A stretch of DNA of 64,000 bases from Isachenkonia alkalipeptolytica (GCF_009910325.1 NZ_SUMG01000001.1:310001-374000), one strand, 5' to 3'; counted from the first letter of the stretch, positions 1 through 8,095 are shown. The notes: a model not told the origin generated them from the letters alone. Numbers and translations: made by a program.

Positions 1-825
1 ATCATTGGAGACTCCTTGGAACTGAGCCGAAAAGCCAGGGAAGTTAAGGCGAAAACCATTGTCTTAAGCGGGGTACATTTTATGGCGGAAAGTGTGAAAG
101 TGCTGTCTCCCGATAAAAAAGTCTTGCTTCCCGTAAGGGATGCCGGGTGTCCCATGGCGGATATGATTGATGAAGAAAAGCTGGAAAGTTTTAAATCTGA
201 GCATCCTAACGGCAAAGTGGTCTGCTATGTCAATACATCAGCAGAAGTAAAAGCAAAAAGCGATATTTGCTGTACCTCTTCTAATGCACTGTCTGTAGTA
301 GATAGTATGGGAGCGGATCCGGTCCTCTTTATTCCGGACCAGAATCTGGGAAACTACGTAAAACAACATTCGAAAAACAATAACGTTATACCCTACGAGG
401 GATACTGCATTACCCATCACCGAGCAAGAAAAGAAGACGCAATAAAGGCCAAAGGAAAGCATCCTGAAGGAAAGTTCCTGGCACACCCGGAATGCCGGCA
501 GGAAGTCTTGGAAGAAGCGGACTTTATCGGAAGTACAACGGCCATTATCAACTATGCCAAAGATTCTAATAGTAAAACCTTTATTATCGGAACGGAAATG
601 GGGGTGGTGGAGAGCTTAAAAAAACAACTGCCCAATAAAAACTTTTTTCTGCTGGCTCCCAGCTTTATTTGCAGCAATATGAAAAAGACCCGGTTAAAGG
701 ATGTTTACCGGGCGTTGAAGGAAGAAGAACATGAAATCCATTTAGAGGAACAGACCCGTAATAAAGCAGAAAAAGCTCTATCTAATATGCTGGCCGTATC
801 TATAAACAGTCCTAAATCATTATAA
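1..825 (+). CDS. nadA: Quinolinate synthase NadA (5' end outside window)
   Basis: Condenses iminoaspartate from NadB with dihydroxyacetone phosphate to quinolinate, using a [4Fe-4S] cluster. The frame is open from base 1 (reads IIGDSLELSRKA), so the start lies upstream; the TTG at 16 is not the real start. Family landmarks are visible: GVHFMAESVKVLSPDK, LLPVRDAGCPMADM (first cluster Cys), CCTSSNA, FIPDQNLG, AHPECRQEV (second Cys) and the late Cys in PSFICSNM. GTEMGVVESL is also typical of the C-terminal third. nadB follows after 13 bases behind GAGGTGGGAG, so the genes form a nadABC operon. Identification is firm; only the N-terminus is missing. Confidence 0.95.
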   Translation: MIGDSLELSRKAREVKAKTIVLSGVHFMAESVKVLSPDKKVLLPVRDAGCPMADMIDEEKLESFKSEHPNGKVVCYVNTSAEVKAKSDICCTSSNALSVVDSMGADPVLFIPDQNLGNYVKQHSKNNNVIPYEGYCITHHRARKEDAIKAKGKHPEGKFLAHPECRQEVLEEADFIGSTTAIINYAKDSNSKTFIIGTEMGVVESLKKQLPNKNFFLLAPSFICSNMKKTRLKDVYRALKEEEHEIHLEEQTRNKAEKALSNMLAVSINSPKSL

Positions 826-838
826 GAGGTGGGAGCGT

Positions 839-2518
839 ATGAATCAAGGGATGGAAAAAAGCTCGGCAACCCCAGAGTCATTTGGTATAACTCCGGAATA
901 TTTCGATGTGATTATTATCGGAACTGGAATTGCCGGGATGTTTACCGCATTGAGTATCGAGAGGAAACTGAAGGTATTGATGATCACCAAGGAAACCCTG
1001 GATCGTAGCACCAGTAACATGGCCCAAGGGGGGATTGTTTCGCCTATTTTTGGTGAAACCTTATATCAGGATACTCTAAAGGCGGGAGGGTATGTAAACG
1101 ATCCCAAACGTGTAGAAATATTGGTGAAGGAAGGGTCGAAACAAATTGAAAAGCTCATAGAGTGGGGGGTTCCATTTGATCGGGATTCGGAGGGCAATCT
1201 TCTAGCAACCCGGGAAGGAGGTCACTCCGGGAGAAACATCCTTCACTGCAAAGATGAAACCGGAAAAAAAATAATGACCGGACTGGAGAGGAAGCTTCGG
1301 AATAAAAAAGGGGTTACCCTACTGGAAGAAACCTATGCTTATCAACTTACGGACTTTTCGGACTGGCAGAATAGTTCTAATAATCAAGGGGATGAGAATC
1401 AAGGTGCCGGGGAAAGCAAAGAAGACCCGGGGAACAGAGAAAAAGGCGGCATGGTATCGGTAATTCTTCCGACGGGTGATGTCGGAAAGTTTTACAGTCC
1501 GAACATAGTGATCGCCACTGGTGGCATCGGGGGGCTGTATCAGCACACTTCAAATCCTGAAGGCAACACGGGTGACGGTATAGCCCTTGGTAAATCTCTG
1601 GGAATCGAAATAAAAAACATGGAATTTAATCAATTTCACCCCACTTACTTTCAGGCTAAAGAAGGTACAGGTTTTTTAGTGACGGAAGCCCTACGGGGAG
1701 AAGGGGCAACACTTCGTAATGGAGAAGGGGTGGCTTTTATGAAAGAACGACATCCTATGGGAGACTTAGCCCCAAGGGATGTGGTGGCAAGAGGAATTTT
1801 TGAGGAACTTCAAAAAGTTCCAAAGACCATGGTTACAGTGGATATATCCCATCGGGAGGAAAACTTCATCAAGCAGCGGTTTCCGAAGATTTATCGAAAA
1901 GCATTAAAAAGAGGCTATGACATTACAAAGGAACCCCTGCCGGTAACGCCAGCCAGTCATTATATCATGGGAGGCATTGCAGTGGATGACTATGCCGAAA
2001 CATCAATTCCGGGAATATTTGCTGTGGGGGAATGTGCTTGCAGTGATATTCATGGAGCCAATCGCCTAGCCAGTAACTCCCTATTGGATGCCATTGTTTT
2101 TGCAGGAAGAGCAGCTAATAAAATTACCGAAGCATTTCCTGAAACGATACAGGAAGAGTCTGTCCAAAGAATTACGTTGAATTGCAACAGTTTTCTGGAA
2201 AACAAGAGTTATAGAGAGTTTAGCTGGTCTCATGAGGAACTGAGGGCTTTTCGAAAAGCGTTGAAGAAGGATACACAAAAAGTTTTAGGCATTATAAAAA
2301 AAGACCGCCTGTTAAGTGAATTTCTTTTGGATCAGGAGCTTGCTTTAAGACTGTTTGATGATAAAGATCCCCCCAAAAAATGGACAGGGAAGGAAAAAAG
2401 AGATTTTCATGAAGTTAAAAATCATTTAACCGTTGCCCGCGTAATGACCAAGGCGGCACTTGAGCGAGAAGAGAATATTGGAGCCCATTACAAAGTGCAA
2501 GATGAAAAGAACCCTTAA
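839..2518 (+). CDS. nadB: L-aspartate oxidase NadB
   Basis: FAD flavoprotein that oxidises L-aspartate to iminoaspartate, the first step of de novo NAD synthesis; anaerobes use fumarate or another acceptor. 559 residues. The N-terminal dinucleotide-binding stretch VIIIGTGIAGMFTAL lies at about residues 24-38; SNMAQGGI, GGHSGRNILH, the active-site region NQFHPTYF, GEGATLRN and ASHYIMGGI follow, then the helical C-terminal domain. A charged Gly/Asn/Glu-rich stretch (about residues 178-205) looks like a lineage-specific insertion loop. ATG 839 has a good ribosome site. Middle gene of nadABC. Confidence 0.95.
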   Translation: MNQGMEKSSATPESFGITPEYFDVIIIGTGIAGMFTALSIERKLKVLMITKETLDRSTSNMAQGGIVSPIFGETLYQDTLKAGGYVNDPKRVEILVKEGSKQIEKLIEWGVPFDRDSEGNLLATREGGHSGRNILHCKDETGKKIMTGLERKLRNKKGVTLLEETYAYQLTDFSDWQNSSNNQGDENQGAGESKEDPGNREKGGMVSVILPTGDVGKFYSPNIVIATGGIGGLYQHTSNPEGNTGDGIALGKSLGIEIKNMEFNQFHPTYFQAKEGTGFLVTEALRGEGATLRNGEGVAFMKERHPMGDLAPRDVVARGIFEELQKVPKTMVTVDISHREENFIKQRFPKIYRKALKRGYDITKEPLPVTPASHYIMGGIAVDDYAETSIPGIFAVGECACSDIHGANRLASNSLLDAIVFAGRAANKITEAFPETIQEESVQRITLNCNSFLENKSYREFSWSHEELRAFRKALKKDTQKVLGIIKKDRLLSEFLLDQELALRLFDDKDPPKKWTGKEKRDFHEVKNHLTVARVMTKAALEREENIGAHYKVQDEKNP

Positions 2519-2574
2519 AAATAGAAAATGATTAAAAGAAAAGAAAATAATTTACTGCAGAGGAGTTTATAAAT

Positions 2575-3405
2575 ATGAGGGAATACGGATTAGAGAAATT
2601 AATCGAAAGGGCTTTCGAAGAGGACTTCCCCTACGGAGATTTGACCACGGATGCACTGGTTTTGGGTAGAAAATCAGGAAAAGGGACAGTAACCGCAAAG
2701 GAGGATGGTGTGTTTGCAGGAGGTTTTGTATTCAAAGAAGTATTTTCCCGGTTAGATGAGGGCATCACCGTAACTTTGTCGGTGAAGGAAGGGGAAATTG
2801 TTCAAAATGGTCAGGAAGTAATTACCATAGAAGGCCCTTTAAACTCCATTCTAAAAGGTGAGCGGATCGCGTTGAACCTTTTGCAGAGACTTTCCGGAAT
2901 TGCCAGTGCCACAAAAAACTACGTTGAAAGAATACAAGGTACTAAAGCGCAAATCACCGATACGAGAAAGACTACCCCAGGGCTTCGAGCCTTGGAGAAA
3001 AAAGCGGTGCAGTTAGGAGGCGGAATCAATCACCGTTTCAGTTTAAGTGACCATGTTCTGATCAAGGATAACCATATTATTGCCGCCGGGGGAGTGAAGC
3101 CTGCTATTAGAGGATGTCGTAAGGGTCTGTCTCACACGGTCAAAGTTCAAGTGGAAGTAAAAAATTCAGCAGAGCTTACCCAAGCAATCGAAGAAAATGC
3201 GGATATGATATTACTTGACAATATGACAATACAAGAAATGAAAGAAGCAGTGGACTTCACAGACGGCCGTGCAGTGCTGGAGGCTTCGGGAAATGTAACC
3301 TTAGAGCGAGTCGAAGATATTGCAAAAACCGGAGTAGATATTATTTCCATTGGGGCTCTGACCCATTCGGTAAAGGCCATGGATTTCAGTTTAAATATTA
3401 ACTAA
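2575..3405 (+). CDS. nadC: Nicotinate-nucleotide pyrophosphorylase (carboxylating) NadC
   Basis: Converts quinolinate and PRPP to nicotinate mononucleotide, CO2 and PPi, completing the branch begun by NadB and NadA. 276 residues, normal for the family. Diagnostic segments are ITDTRKTTPGLRALEKKAV (PRPP/quinolinate pocket), GGGINHRFSLSDHVLIKDNH, the EVKNSAEL strand, MILLDNM and LEASGNV...GVDIISIGALTHS at the end of the barrel. A ribosome site (GAGGAG) precedes ATG 2575. It lies 56 bases after nadB and is very probably cotranscribed. Confidence 0.96.
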   Translation: MREYGLEKLIERAFEEDFPYGDLTTDALVLGRKSGKGTVTAKEDGVFAGGFVFKEVFSRLDEGITVTLSVKEGEIVQNGQEVITIEGPLNSILKGERIALNLLQRLSGIASATKNYVERIQGTKAQITDTRKTTPGLRALEKKAVQLGGGINHRFSLSDHVLIKDNHIIAAGGVKPAIRGCRKGLSHTVKVQVEVKNSAELTQAIEENADMILLDNMTIQEMKEAVDFTDGRAVLEASGNVTLERVEDIAKTGVDIISIGALTHSVKAMDFSLNIN

Positions 3406-3429
3406 AGTTCTGAACTTGACGCAGGGAAC

Positions 3430-3570
3430 GTGTCCATCTCCGGGCAAGAGGATTATTCGAAAAGTATATTGGAAGAGTTGATGCTGAAAAAGGAGACCAT
3501 TGAAGATATTATTGCAGAAAGAGAAATGGAACTGGAAGAAAGCCCGCATACAGGAGAAACAACGGTATAA
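3430..3570 (+). CDS. Candidate 46-residue small protein or gene remnant
   Basis: Unrecognised. After nadC an open frame runs from GTG 3430 to TAA 3570; an internal ATG at 3481 would give 29 residues. The product is acidic and helical-looking (ILEELMLKKETIEDIIAERE). AGGGA sits too close to the GTG for a confident start. It may be the tail of a lost gene; a terminator follows at 3590. Confidence 0.25.
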   Translation: MSISGQEDYSKSILEELMLKKETIEDIIAEREMELEESPHTGETTV

Positions 3571-3589
3571 AGCTAAGATAATAATGAAA

Positions 3590-3620
3590 GGTGCGCCGAA
3601 ATCGGCGCCTCATGTTTTGT
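3590..3620 (+). terminator. Intrinsic terminator after the nad operon
   Basis: GC-rich hairpin GCGCCG-AAAT-CGGCGC (3593-3608), extended by AGG/CCT around a bulged T, followed by a T-rich run (TGTTTTGTTTT). It is placed to end the nad transcript before the SigB-like promoter at 3659. Confidence 0.7.
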
Positions 3621-3658
3621 TTTGAGTCTATTATAGATTTAGGAAATATAGGTAAGAA

Positions 3659-3683
3659 GTTTCCTAGGGAAAAATCAGGGTAT
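3659..3683 (+). promoter_or_regulatory. SigB-type promoter before the small membrane protein
   Basis: GTTTCC (3659-3664), a 13-base spacer and GGGTAT (3678-3683) match the general-stress sigma-B consensus GTTTAA-N12-14-GGGTAT of Firmicutes, with a perfect -10. Transcription would begin near 3690, about 40 bases before GTG 3730. The same design precedes csbD and the SnoaL-like gene. Confidence 0.6.
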
Positions 3684-3729
3684 GTATTTCCTAAGAAATT
3701 TTCGTGAAAACAAAAAAGGAGGAGGTACC

Positions 3730-3870
3730 GTGATTTATACAATTATCTTAATTATCTTAGCTATATGGTTGGCTGGTTTTGTACTGGAAATTGCCGGCGG
3801 ACTGATCCACTTACTTTTGATCCTGGCAATAGCCGTATTTATTTTTAATCGGTTATCGGGACGCAAATAA
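3730..3870 (+). CDS. Small membrane protein, lmo0937 family
   Basis: 46-residue hydrophobic protein with two membrane helices separated by a Gly-rich turn (LEIAGGLIHLLLILAIAVF) and a basic tail, NRLSGRK. This fits the lmo0937/YqaE-like small membrane proteins, several of which are known as stress genes in other Firmicutes. GTG 3730 was chosen because AAGGAGGAGG lies just upstream; an ATG at 3682 in the same frame would add a polar stretch lacking such a site and falling within the promoter. Biochemical function unknown. Confidence 0.75.
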   Translation: MIYTIILIILAIWLAGFVLEIAGGLIHLLLILAIAVFIFNRLSGRK

Positions 3871-3895
3871 AACGTCATAGAACGATTTTTTTCTA

Positions 3896-3924
3896 TTGAC
3901 TAATTATTTGGATGATGATAGCAT
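3896..3924 (+). promoter_or_regulatory. Housekeeping promoter for the M-box/mgtE transcript
   Basis: TTGACT (3896-3901), a 17-base spacer and TAGCAT (3919-3924) form a sigma-A-type promoter whose start point would fall about 30 bases before the riboswitch aptamer. Confidence 0.55.
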
Positions 3925-3961
3925 ATATTTGTAAGTTAAAAATAATAAAAATTGAATTTAA

Positions 3962-4125
3962 TGATCTTGTTAGGAGAGACTCCTAGATGAACATAGGTTG
4001 TTGCCCAAAAATGTGGAGACACGCCAATGGGTAGAACAGGCACGATCGGATTAAGGTCTGCTTAAGGCAACTGATTCTATAAAGAATCTACGTCATCTAG
4101 TGTTGAAACCAGTACGAGGAGAATC
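3962..4125 (+). ncRNA. M-box (ykoK) magnesium riboswitch
   Basis: The leader contains the conserved M-box blocks in order: GTTAGGAGAGACTCCTAGATG, TTGCCCAAAAATGTGGAGAC, ACGCCAATGGGTAGAACAG, GGATTAAGGT and the closing GTGTTGAAACCAGTACGAGG. These correspond to the Bacillus subtilis ykoK leader, which folds around Mg2+ and lets the terminator form when Mg2+ is plentiful. A terminator at 4176 and mgtE downstream complete the arrangement. Boundaries are approximate. Confidence 0.93.
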
Positions 4126-4175
4126 GTTTGTTGTTTGAATGAAGCCGTTAGGCTTTATTCATGTTCCTTTGATAT

Positions 4176-4205
4176 AAAAACGACTTCTCGGAGTCGTTTT
4201 TTTTA
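4176..4205 (+). terminator. Expression-platform terminator of the M-box
   Basis: AAAACGACT-TCTCGG-AGTCGTTTT followed by further Ts, about 50 bases after the aptamer. When Mg2+ is bound it should stop transcription before mgtE. A weaker hairpin at about 4142-4160 (AAGCC/GGCTT) may belong to the competing fold. Confidence 0.85.
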
Positions 4206-4252
4206 ATGGAGTTAAAACTAATCGGTTCTCGATTTAATAGGGAGGTGAGCCC

Positions 4253-4345
4253 ATGGACCCCGACGGACAATTTTGCGAAAACAGAAAGGAAAAAAACCAA
4301 ACCCTTATAAACGAAAAAAAGCATTTGGAGGAGGAAGTACCATGA
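4253..4345 (+). CDS. 30-residue leader ORF between the M-box terminator and mgtE
   Basis: ATG 4253 has an excellent ribosome site (GGGAGGTGAG, 4240-4249) and runs 30 codons to a TGA that overlaps the next ATG as ATGA. The peptide is highly charged (starts MDPDGQFCENRKEKNQ, ends HLEEEVP). No known family recognised. Position, strong ribosome site and stop/start overlap suggest a translated leader that couples to or senses translation upstream of mgtE, but this is inferred. Confidence 0.45.
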   Translation: MDPDGQFCENRKEKNQTLINEKKHLEEEVP

Positions 4346-4410
4346 ACAACATTAATGAAAAAAAGTTCTTGTACGGGCTCACATCAAAAATGAAAGTATC
4401 AAAGATTTAA
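4342..4410 (+). CDS. 22-codon ORF: probable frameshifted 5' end of mgtE
   Basis: ATG 4342 follows a strong GGAGGAGG site, but its frame stops at 4410. Its first codons (MNNINEKK) lead into a run of seven A (4358-4364). One added A would continue in the mgtE frame as VLVRAHIKNESIKDLKETL, a normal-looking MgtE N-terminus that joins the frame of the downstream gene without a stop. It is either the true 5' end broken by a one-base loss, a sequencing error, or a second leader peptide. Confidence 0.5.
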   Translation: MNNINEKKFLYGLTSKMKVSKI

Positions 4411-4481
4411 AGGAAACCTTAAAAGAGTTATCGGAAATTGAAATTTTAGAACTACTAAGGGACTTTGCATCGGAGGACCAA

Positions 4482-5717
4482 GTGATGATCTTTCGGTTGT
4501 TGGAAAAGGAACGGGCATTGAATATTTTTGAAGAACTGGATCAGTTTTTACAGCAAAAATTAATCGAATCTTTCACAGATAGTCGGGCGGAAGCGTTAAT
4601 CCAGGAAATGGCCCCCGATGATCGTGTAAAACTCTTTGACGAAATGCCGGCGAAGGTTACAAAACGTCTTTTGGAAACCCTCCCCAAGGATAAAAAGGAA
4701 GAAACCGCCCTGTTGATGGGTTTTGAGCCGGAAACCGCGGGACGTCTAATGAATCCCTCTTATATGAAGATTAAAAAAGAGGATACGGTTCAGGAAGCTC
4801 TCAAAAAAGTACAAAATGCAGCAGAGGATATTGAGAGTATTTACACCCTATACGTTACTGATGACAAACGAAAGCTTGAAGGAGTAATTTCTTTAAGAGA
4901 AGTGATGATGGGAAAAGAAGATCAAAAGATCAAAGAACTGATGAATGAAAATGTCATAAAGGTTCAAACTGATACGGATCAGGAAGAAGTGGCGGGAATC
5001 CTAAAAGATCTGGATTTTATGGCAGTTCCTGTAGTGGATAAAGAATCCCGATTAGTAGGGGTAATTACCTATGATGACGGAATGGATATATTAGAAGAGG
5101 AAATGACTGAGGATATTTATGATAAAGCGGGATTGGCAAATTTGAAAACAAAAGAATCTTCTCGAAGCGCAAAATTAATTGACGGTAGTATTCTGCAGAT
5201 TTGGGCGGTCAGATTACCATTTTTAGTTATTGCATTATTTGGAGGTCTTGCGGCGGGAGCAGTTATCGGTGCCTTTGAAGAGTCCTTGGAAGCTATTGCG
5301 GCAGTGGCTATATTCATTCCGGTTATTATGGATATGGGTGGAAATGCCGGTACCCAATCCTCCACTATTTTTGCAAGAGGGTTCATTTTAGGCCATATCA
5401 CGCCGGATCGATTCTTGAAGCATTTGGGAAAAGAGGTTTTGGTAGGAGCTAGCATGGGTACATTGGTAGGAGTAGTAGCAGGACTGATTGCCAATGCATG
5501 GCAGCCGATTGAAGGGCTGGGTTTGGCCGTAGGGCTAGCTTTAGGACTCACCATGACCATTGCCACAACCCTCGGGTTTATGATTCCCTTCCTTTTGCAG
5601 AAGTTTGGAGTGGATCAAGCGGCAGGTTCCGATCCAATTATTACAACAATAAAAGACATTAGTGGACTCTTAATCTACTTTTTACTGGTTAATCAATTTC
5701 TTGGACATTTAATGTAA
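4482..5717 (+). CDS. mgtE: Magnesium transporter MgtE (N-terminus frameshifted or shortened)
   Basis: Mg2+ channel of the MgtE family. From GTG 4482: N-terminal helical Mg-sensing domain, two CBS domains (about residues 95-205), a connecting helix, then five membrane segments from about residue 245. The pore hallmark PVIMDMGGNAGTQSSTIFARG is intact. The N-domain lacks about 45 residues seen in-frame upstream back to 4359, which would join ATG 4342 if the A7 run had one more A. As it stands, translation could begin at GTG 4482 or ATG 4485 behind GGAGG (4472-4476), giving a truncated sensor domain. Regulated by the M-box. The MgtC-family gene follows after 34 bases. Confidence 0.9.
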   Translation: MMIFRLLEKERALNIFEELDQFLQQKLIESFTDSRAEALIQEMAPDDRVKLFDEMPAKVTKRLLETLPKDKKEETALLMGFEPETAGRLMNPSYMKIKKEDTVQEALKKVQNAAEDIESIYTLYVTDDKRKLEGVISLREVMMGKEDQKIKELMNENVIKVQTDTDQEEVAGILKDLDFMAVPVVDKESRLVGVITYDDGMDILEEEMTEDIYDKAGLANLKTKESSRSAKLIDGSILQIWAVRLPFLVIALFGGLAAGAVIGAFEESLEAIAAVAIFIPVIMDMGGNAGTQSSTIFARGFILGHITPDRFLKHLGKEVLVGASMGTLVGVVAGLIANAWQPIEGLGLAVGLALGLTMTIATTLGFMIPFLLQKFGVDQAAGSDPIITTIKDISGLLIYFLLVNQFLGHLM

Positions 5718-5751
5718 AAAACGATAAAAATTGAAGTAGGGACGTGTAATA

Positions 5752-6444
5752 ATGGTATCAATGGAGTTTTTAATACGAATTATATTTGCATTTTTGCTGG
5801 GGGGCGCCATCGGGTTTGAGCGTCAGCAGCGACAACGTATGGCTGGTGTTCGAACCAACGTACTGGTGAGTCTGGGAGCATTTTTGTTTATTACCCTGTC
5901 CACCATGATCGAGGGAGAAGGGAGCCCCACTCGAATGGCAGCCCAAGTGGTATCGGGAATCGGTTTTCTCGGCGCCGGAGTAATTATTCGCCAAGGGACT
6001 AATATTCGGGGGCTTAATACTGCGGCAACCCTTTGGTGTGCGGCGGCCATCGGTGTACTCACCGGTTTCGGATTTATTGCAGAAGCCGTAGTTGGGACCA
6101 TTTTTATTCTCTTTGCCAATATTTATTTACGACTTTTCTTAAAGAAAATCAATCTGCCCTCCACGTCTAAAGATGAGGATCAAGAGGAAATTCATTACCG
6201 AATAAAAGTGCGGTGCAATGAGGAAGTTGAGTTTCAAATCCGCGCTCTCTTAATTGATTTAATGGCAAAGGAGGACCTTTTGCTTAGCTATTTAAAAAGT
6301 GAGGAGCAGGAGGATACCGGTGACGTCAAGATTTTTGCAGACATCGTAGCCTTCGAAAAATCCCATAAAGAGATTGAAGAACTGGCTGGAAAGCTGAGTC
6401 TTGAGAAACATGTTACCTCCGTGGGCTGGAAGGCTAGTGTGTAA
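5752..6444 (+). CDS. MgtC/SapB-family membrane protein
   Basis: 230 residues. The N-terminal half has four to five membrane helices with the family signature GGAIGFERQQRQRMAGVRTN, then VSGIGFLGAGVIIRQG and GLNTAATLWCAAAIGVL. The C-terminal half (from about residue 142) is soluble and resembles an ACT-like domain. MgtC homologues are linked to growth in low Mg2+ and act on membrane energetics rather than as proven Mg2+ pumps. Its place behind mgtE under the M-box suggests induction by Mg2+ shortage. Start at ATG 5752; ATG 5761 is possible. Confidence 0.88.
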   Translation: MVSMEFLIRIIFAFLLGGAIGFERQQRQRMAGVRTNVLVSLGAFLFITLSTMIEGEGSPTRMAAQVVSGIGFLGAGVIIRQGTNIRGLNTAATLWCAAAIGVLTGFGFIAEAVVGTIFILFANIYLRLFLKKINLPSTSKDEDQEEIHYRIKVRCNEEVEFQIRALLIDLMAKEDLLLSYLKSEEQEDTGDVKIFADIVAFEKSHKEIEELAGKLSLEKHVTSVGWKASV

Positions 6445-6465
6445 ATAGCCTTTCGATAAGCAAAG

Positions 6466-6492
6466 CACCGACCTTAGTGTCGGTGTTTTTTA
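6466..6492 (+). terminator. Terminator after the mgtE operon
   Basis: CACCGAC-CTTAGT-GTCGGTG followed by TTTTTTAG; a classic intrinsic terminator 22 bases after the MgtC-family stop codon. Confidence 0.88.
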
Positions 6493-6606
6493 GAATATAT
6501 CATTAGGAAGCAGGAGATTTCCTTGATGGTATCGAATATTATAAAGGGACTGTAGAATAAAACTTATCAGTAGCTAACACGTATCAATTAAAGGAGGAAC
6601 AGGATC

Positions 6607-7044
6607 ATGAGAAAGATTTTGGTACTGCACGGAATCAATCATAATATGTTTGGAAAACGAGATCCGAAACAATACGGTACCGTAACCCTGGAAGAAATTA
6701 ATCGCCGTATCCTTGAGCTGTCCGAGACCTTAGAGGTGGATGTGGAATTTTTCCAAACAAACCACGAAGGAGAAATGTGTGATCGAATTCATAGAGCTTA
6801 TGAGGACATGGTTGATGGAATTGTGATCAATGGAGGAGCCTGGACCCATTACAGCTACGGAATCCGAGACGCCCTGGATATTCTTGAGGTGCCCATAGTG
6901 GAGGTGCACATGTCTAATGTGTATGCCAGGGAGTCCTTTCGGCACCATTCAGTATTTGGGGAAATCGTTCAAGGAGTAGTCTCCGGTTTCGGAGTAGACA
7001 GTTATCTGTTAGGTCTTCGGGCAGCAGTAGCGTCGATGGAATAG
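6607..7044 (+). CDS. Type II 3-dehydroquinate dehydratase-like protein
   Basis: 145 residues, normal for the small dodecameric type II dehydroquinases that interconvert 3-dehydroquinate and 3-dehydroshikimate. Conserved features: the loop Tyr in KQYGTVTLEEIN, FFQTNHEGEMCDRIH, GIVINGGAWTHYSYGIRDAL, the catalytic His in VEVHMSN, and ARESFRHHSV. The usual N-terminal GPNLN is changed to GINHN and NPGAYTH to NGGAWTH, so it is a divergent member, perhaps with another or catabolic role. AAAGGAGGAA precedes the ATG. The aroE-like gene follows 70 bases later. Confidence 0.8.
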   Translation: MRKILVLHGINHNMFGKRDPKQYGTVTLEEINRRILELSETLEVDVEFFQTNHEGEMCDRIHRAYEDMVDGIVINGGAWTHYSYGIRDALDILEVPIVEVHMSNVYARESFRHHSVFGEIVQGVVSGFGVDSYLLGLRAAVASME

Positions 7045-7114
7045 TTAGGATGAATAACTTTTGGTGTTTCATCGAGGAAAAATATACTGCACAAGTGATA
7101 CGAGGAGTGACAAT

Positions 7115-7975
7115 ATGAAGAAAATAATCAGTGGAAAAACAAGGTTGGTTGGATTATTAGGGGATCCTGTGGAACACAGCTCATCCCCTTATATTCAAAA
7201 TGCTGCATTTACAAAACTGGGGTTGGATTATGTCTACATGGCCTTTACCGTCAATCAGGAAAACCTGACGGAGGGAGTGCAGGCGTTGAAGACTTTGGAC
7301 GCTCTGGGATTTAATGTGACCATGCCGAACAAAGAAGCGATTATCCCCCTCCTTGATGAAGTTTCCAAGGAGGCGAAACTGATCGGCGCGGTTAATACCG
7401 TGAAAATCACCGACAAAAGGTTAAAGGGATACAACACCGACGGAATGGGATTTGTAAAATCCCTAAGGGAGGAGGGGATTTCCCTTGGGGAGGAAAAATT
7501 TGTACTGGCCGGGGCTGGGGGAGCGGCAAGAAGCATTGCGGTTCAGTTAGCCCTGGAAGGTGCAAAAGAAATCGTGATTCTTAGCCGAAAGGGGGCTGAC
7601 GGAGAGGTTATATGCAACGGGATCCGGGATAACATCCCCGGAGTGCTGGTAAACGGCGATAAGCTTACGGATGCAGCTTTAGAAAAAGAACTCAAAACTG
7701 CAGGGGTGTTTGTCAACTGTACCCCTTTGGGAATGAAACCCCGTGAGGATCAAAGTGTCATCCCGGATCCGAAGCTGCTTCGAAAAGATTTGGTGGTCTC
7801 GGATATCATTTATTCTCCTCGAACAACCCGACTGATGAAAATGGCCGTGGATAGAGGTTGCAAAGTAATTGGAGGAATGGGGATGCTACTGGGGCAGGGC
7901 GCTTTGGCTTTTGAAATATGGACCGGGGAGAAAATGCCGGTGGATGCTGTTAAAAGTGAATTGTTTTATAAGTAG
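7115..7975 (+). CDS. aroE: Shikimate/quinate dehydrogenase (AroE/YdiB family)
   Basis: 286 residues, NAD(P)-dependent reduction of dehydroshikimate to shikimate or of the quinate pair. GDPVEHSSSPYIQNAAF binds substrate; FNVTMPNK carries the catalytic Lys (biosynthetic AroE usually has NVTVPFK; the TMPNK form is seen in YdiB); GAVNTV, GYNTDGMGF, the glycine-rich GAGGAARSIAVQLA and GGMGMLLGQGALAFEIWTG follow. ATG 7115 was chosen for its GAGGAG site seven bases upstream; the TTG at 7061 in frame has none. Pairing with a variant AroQ leaves open a catabolic shikimate/quinate role rather than chorismate synthesis. Confidence 0.87.
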   Translation: MKKIISGKTRLVGLLGDPVEHSSSPYIQNAAFTKLGLDYVYMAFTVNQENLTEGVQALKTLDALGFNVTMPNKEAIIPLLDEVSKEAKLIGAVNTVKITDKRLKGYNTDGMGFVKSLREEGISLGEEKFVLAGAGGAARSIAVQLALEGAKEIVILSRKGADGEVICNGIRDNIPGVLVNGDKLTDAALEKELKTAGVFVNCTPLGMKPREDQSVIPDPKLLRKDLVVSDIIYSPRTTRLMKMAVDRGCKVIGGMGMLLGQGALAFEIWTGEKMPVDAVKSELFYK

Positions 7976-8065
7976 ATTTCCACGAAGGAACAACGTACAA
8001 CAACGATTGCATACCGCGATGATTTCATAAGAAAATCCCAGGGAAGTAGTGGCACCGAATTTTAA

Positions 8066-8095
8066 GATCCTTTCAAATATTGAAGGGGTCTTTTA
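8066..8095 (+). terminator. Terminator after aroE
   Basis: GATCCTTTCA-AATAT-TGAAGGGGTC, a ten-pair stem with two G-U pairs, followed by TTTTATT. The remaining gap to citC (8096-8266) shows no clear promoter and no match to the GntR operator found further downstream. Confidence 0.7.

Noticed and set aside
5117-5566. 149-codon open frame on the minus strand inside mgtE
   Set aside because: Antisense shadow of the membrane domain; Pro/Ala/Lys-rich translation, no ribosome site, no family.
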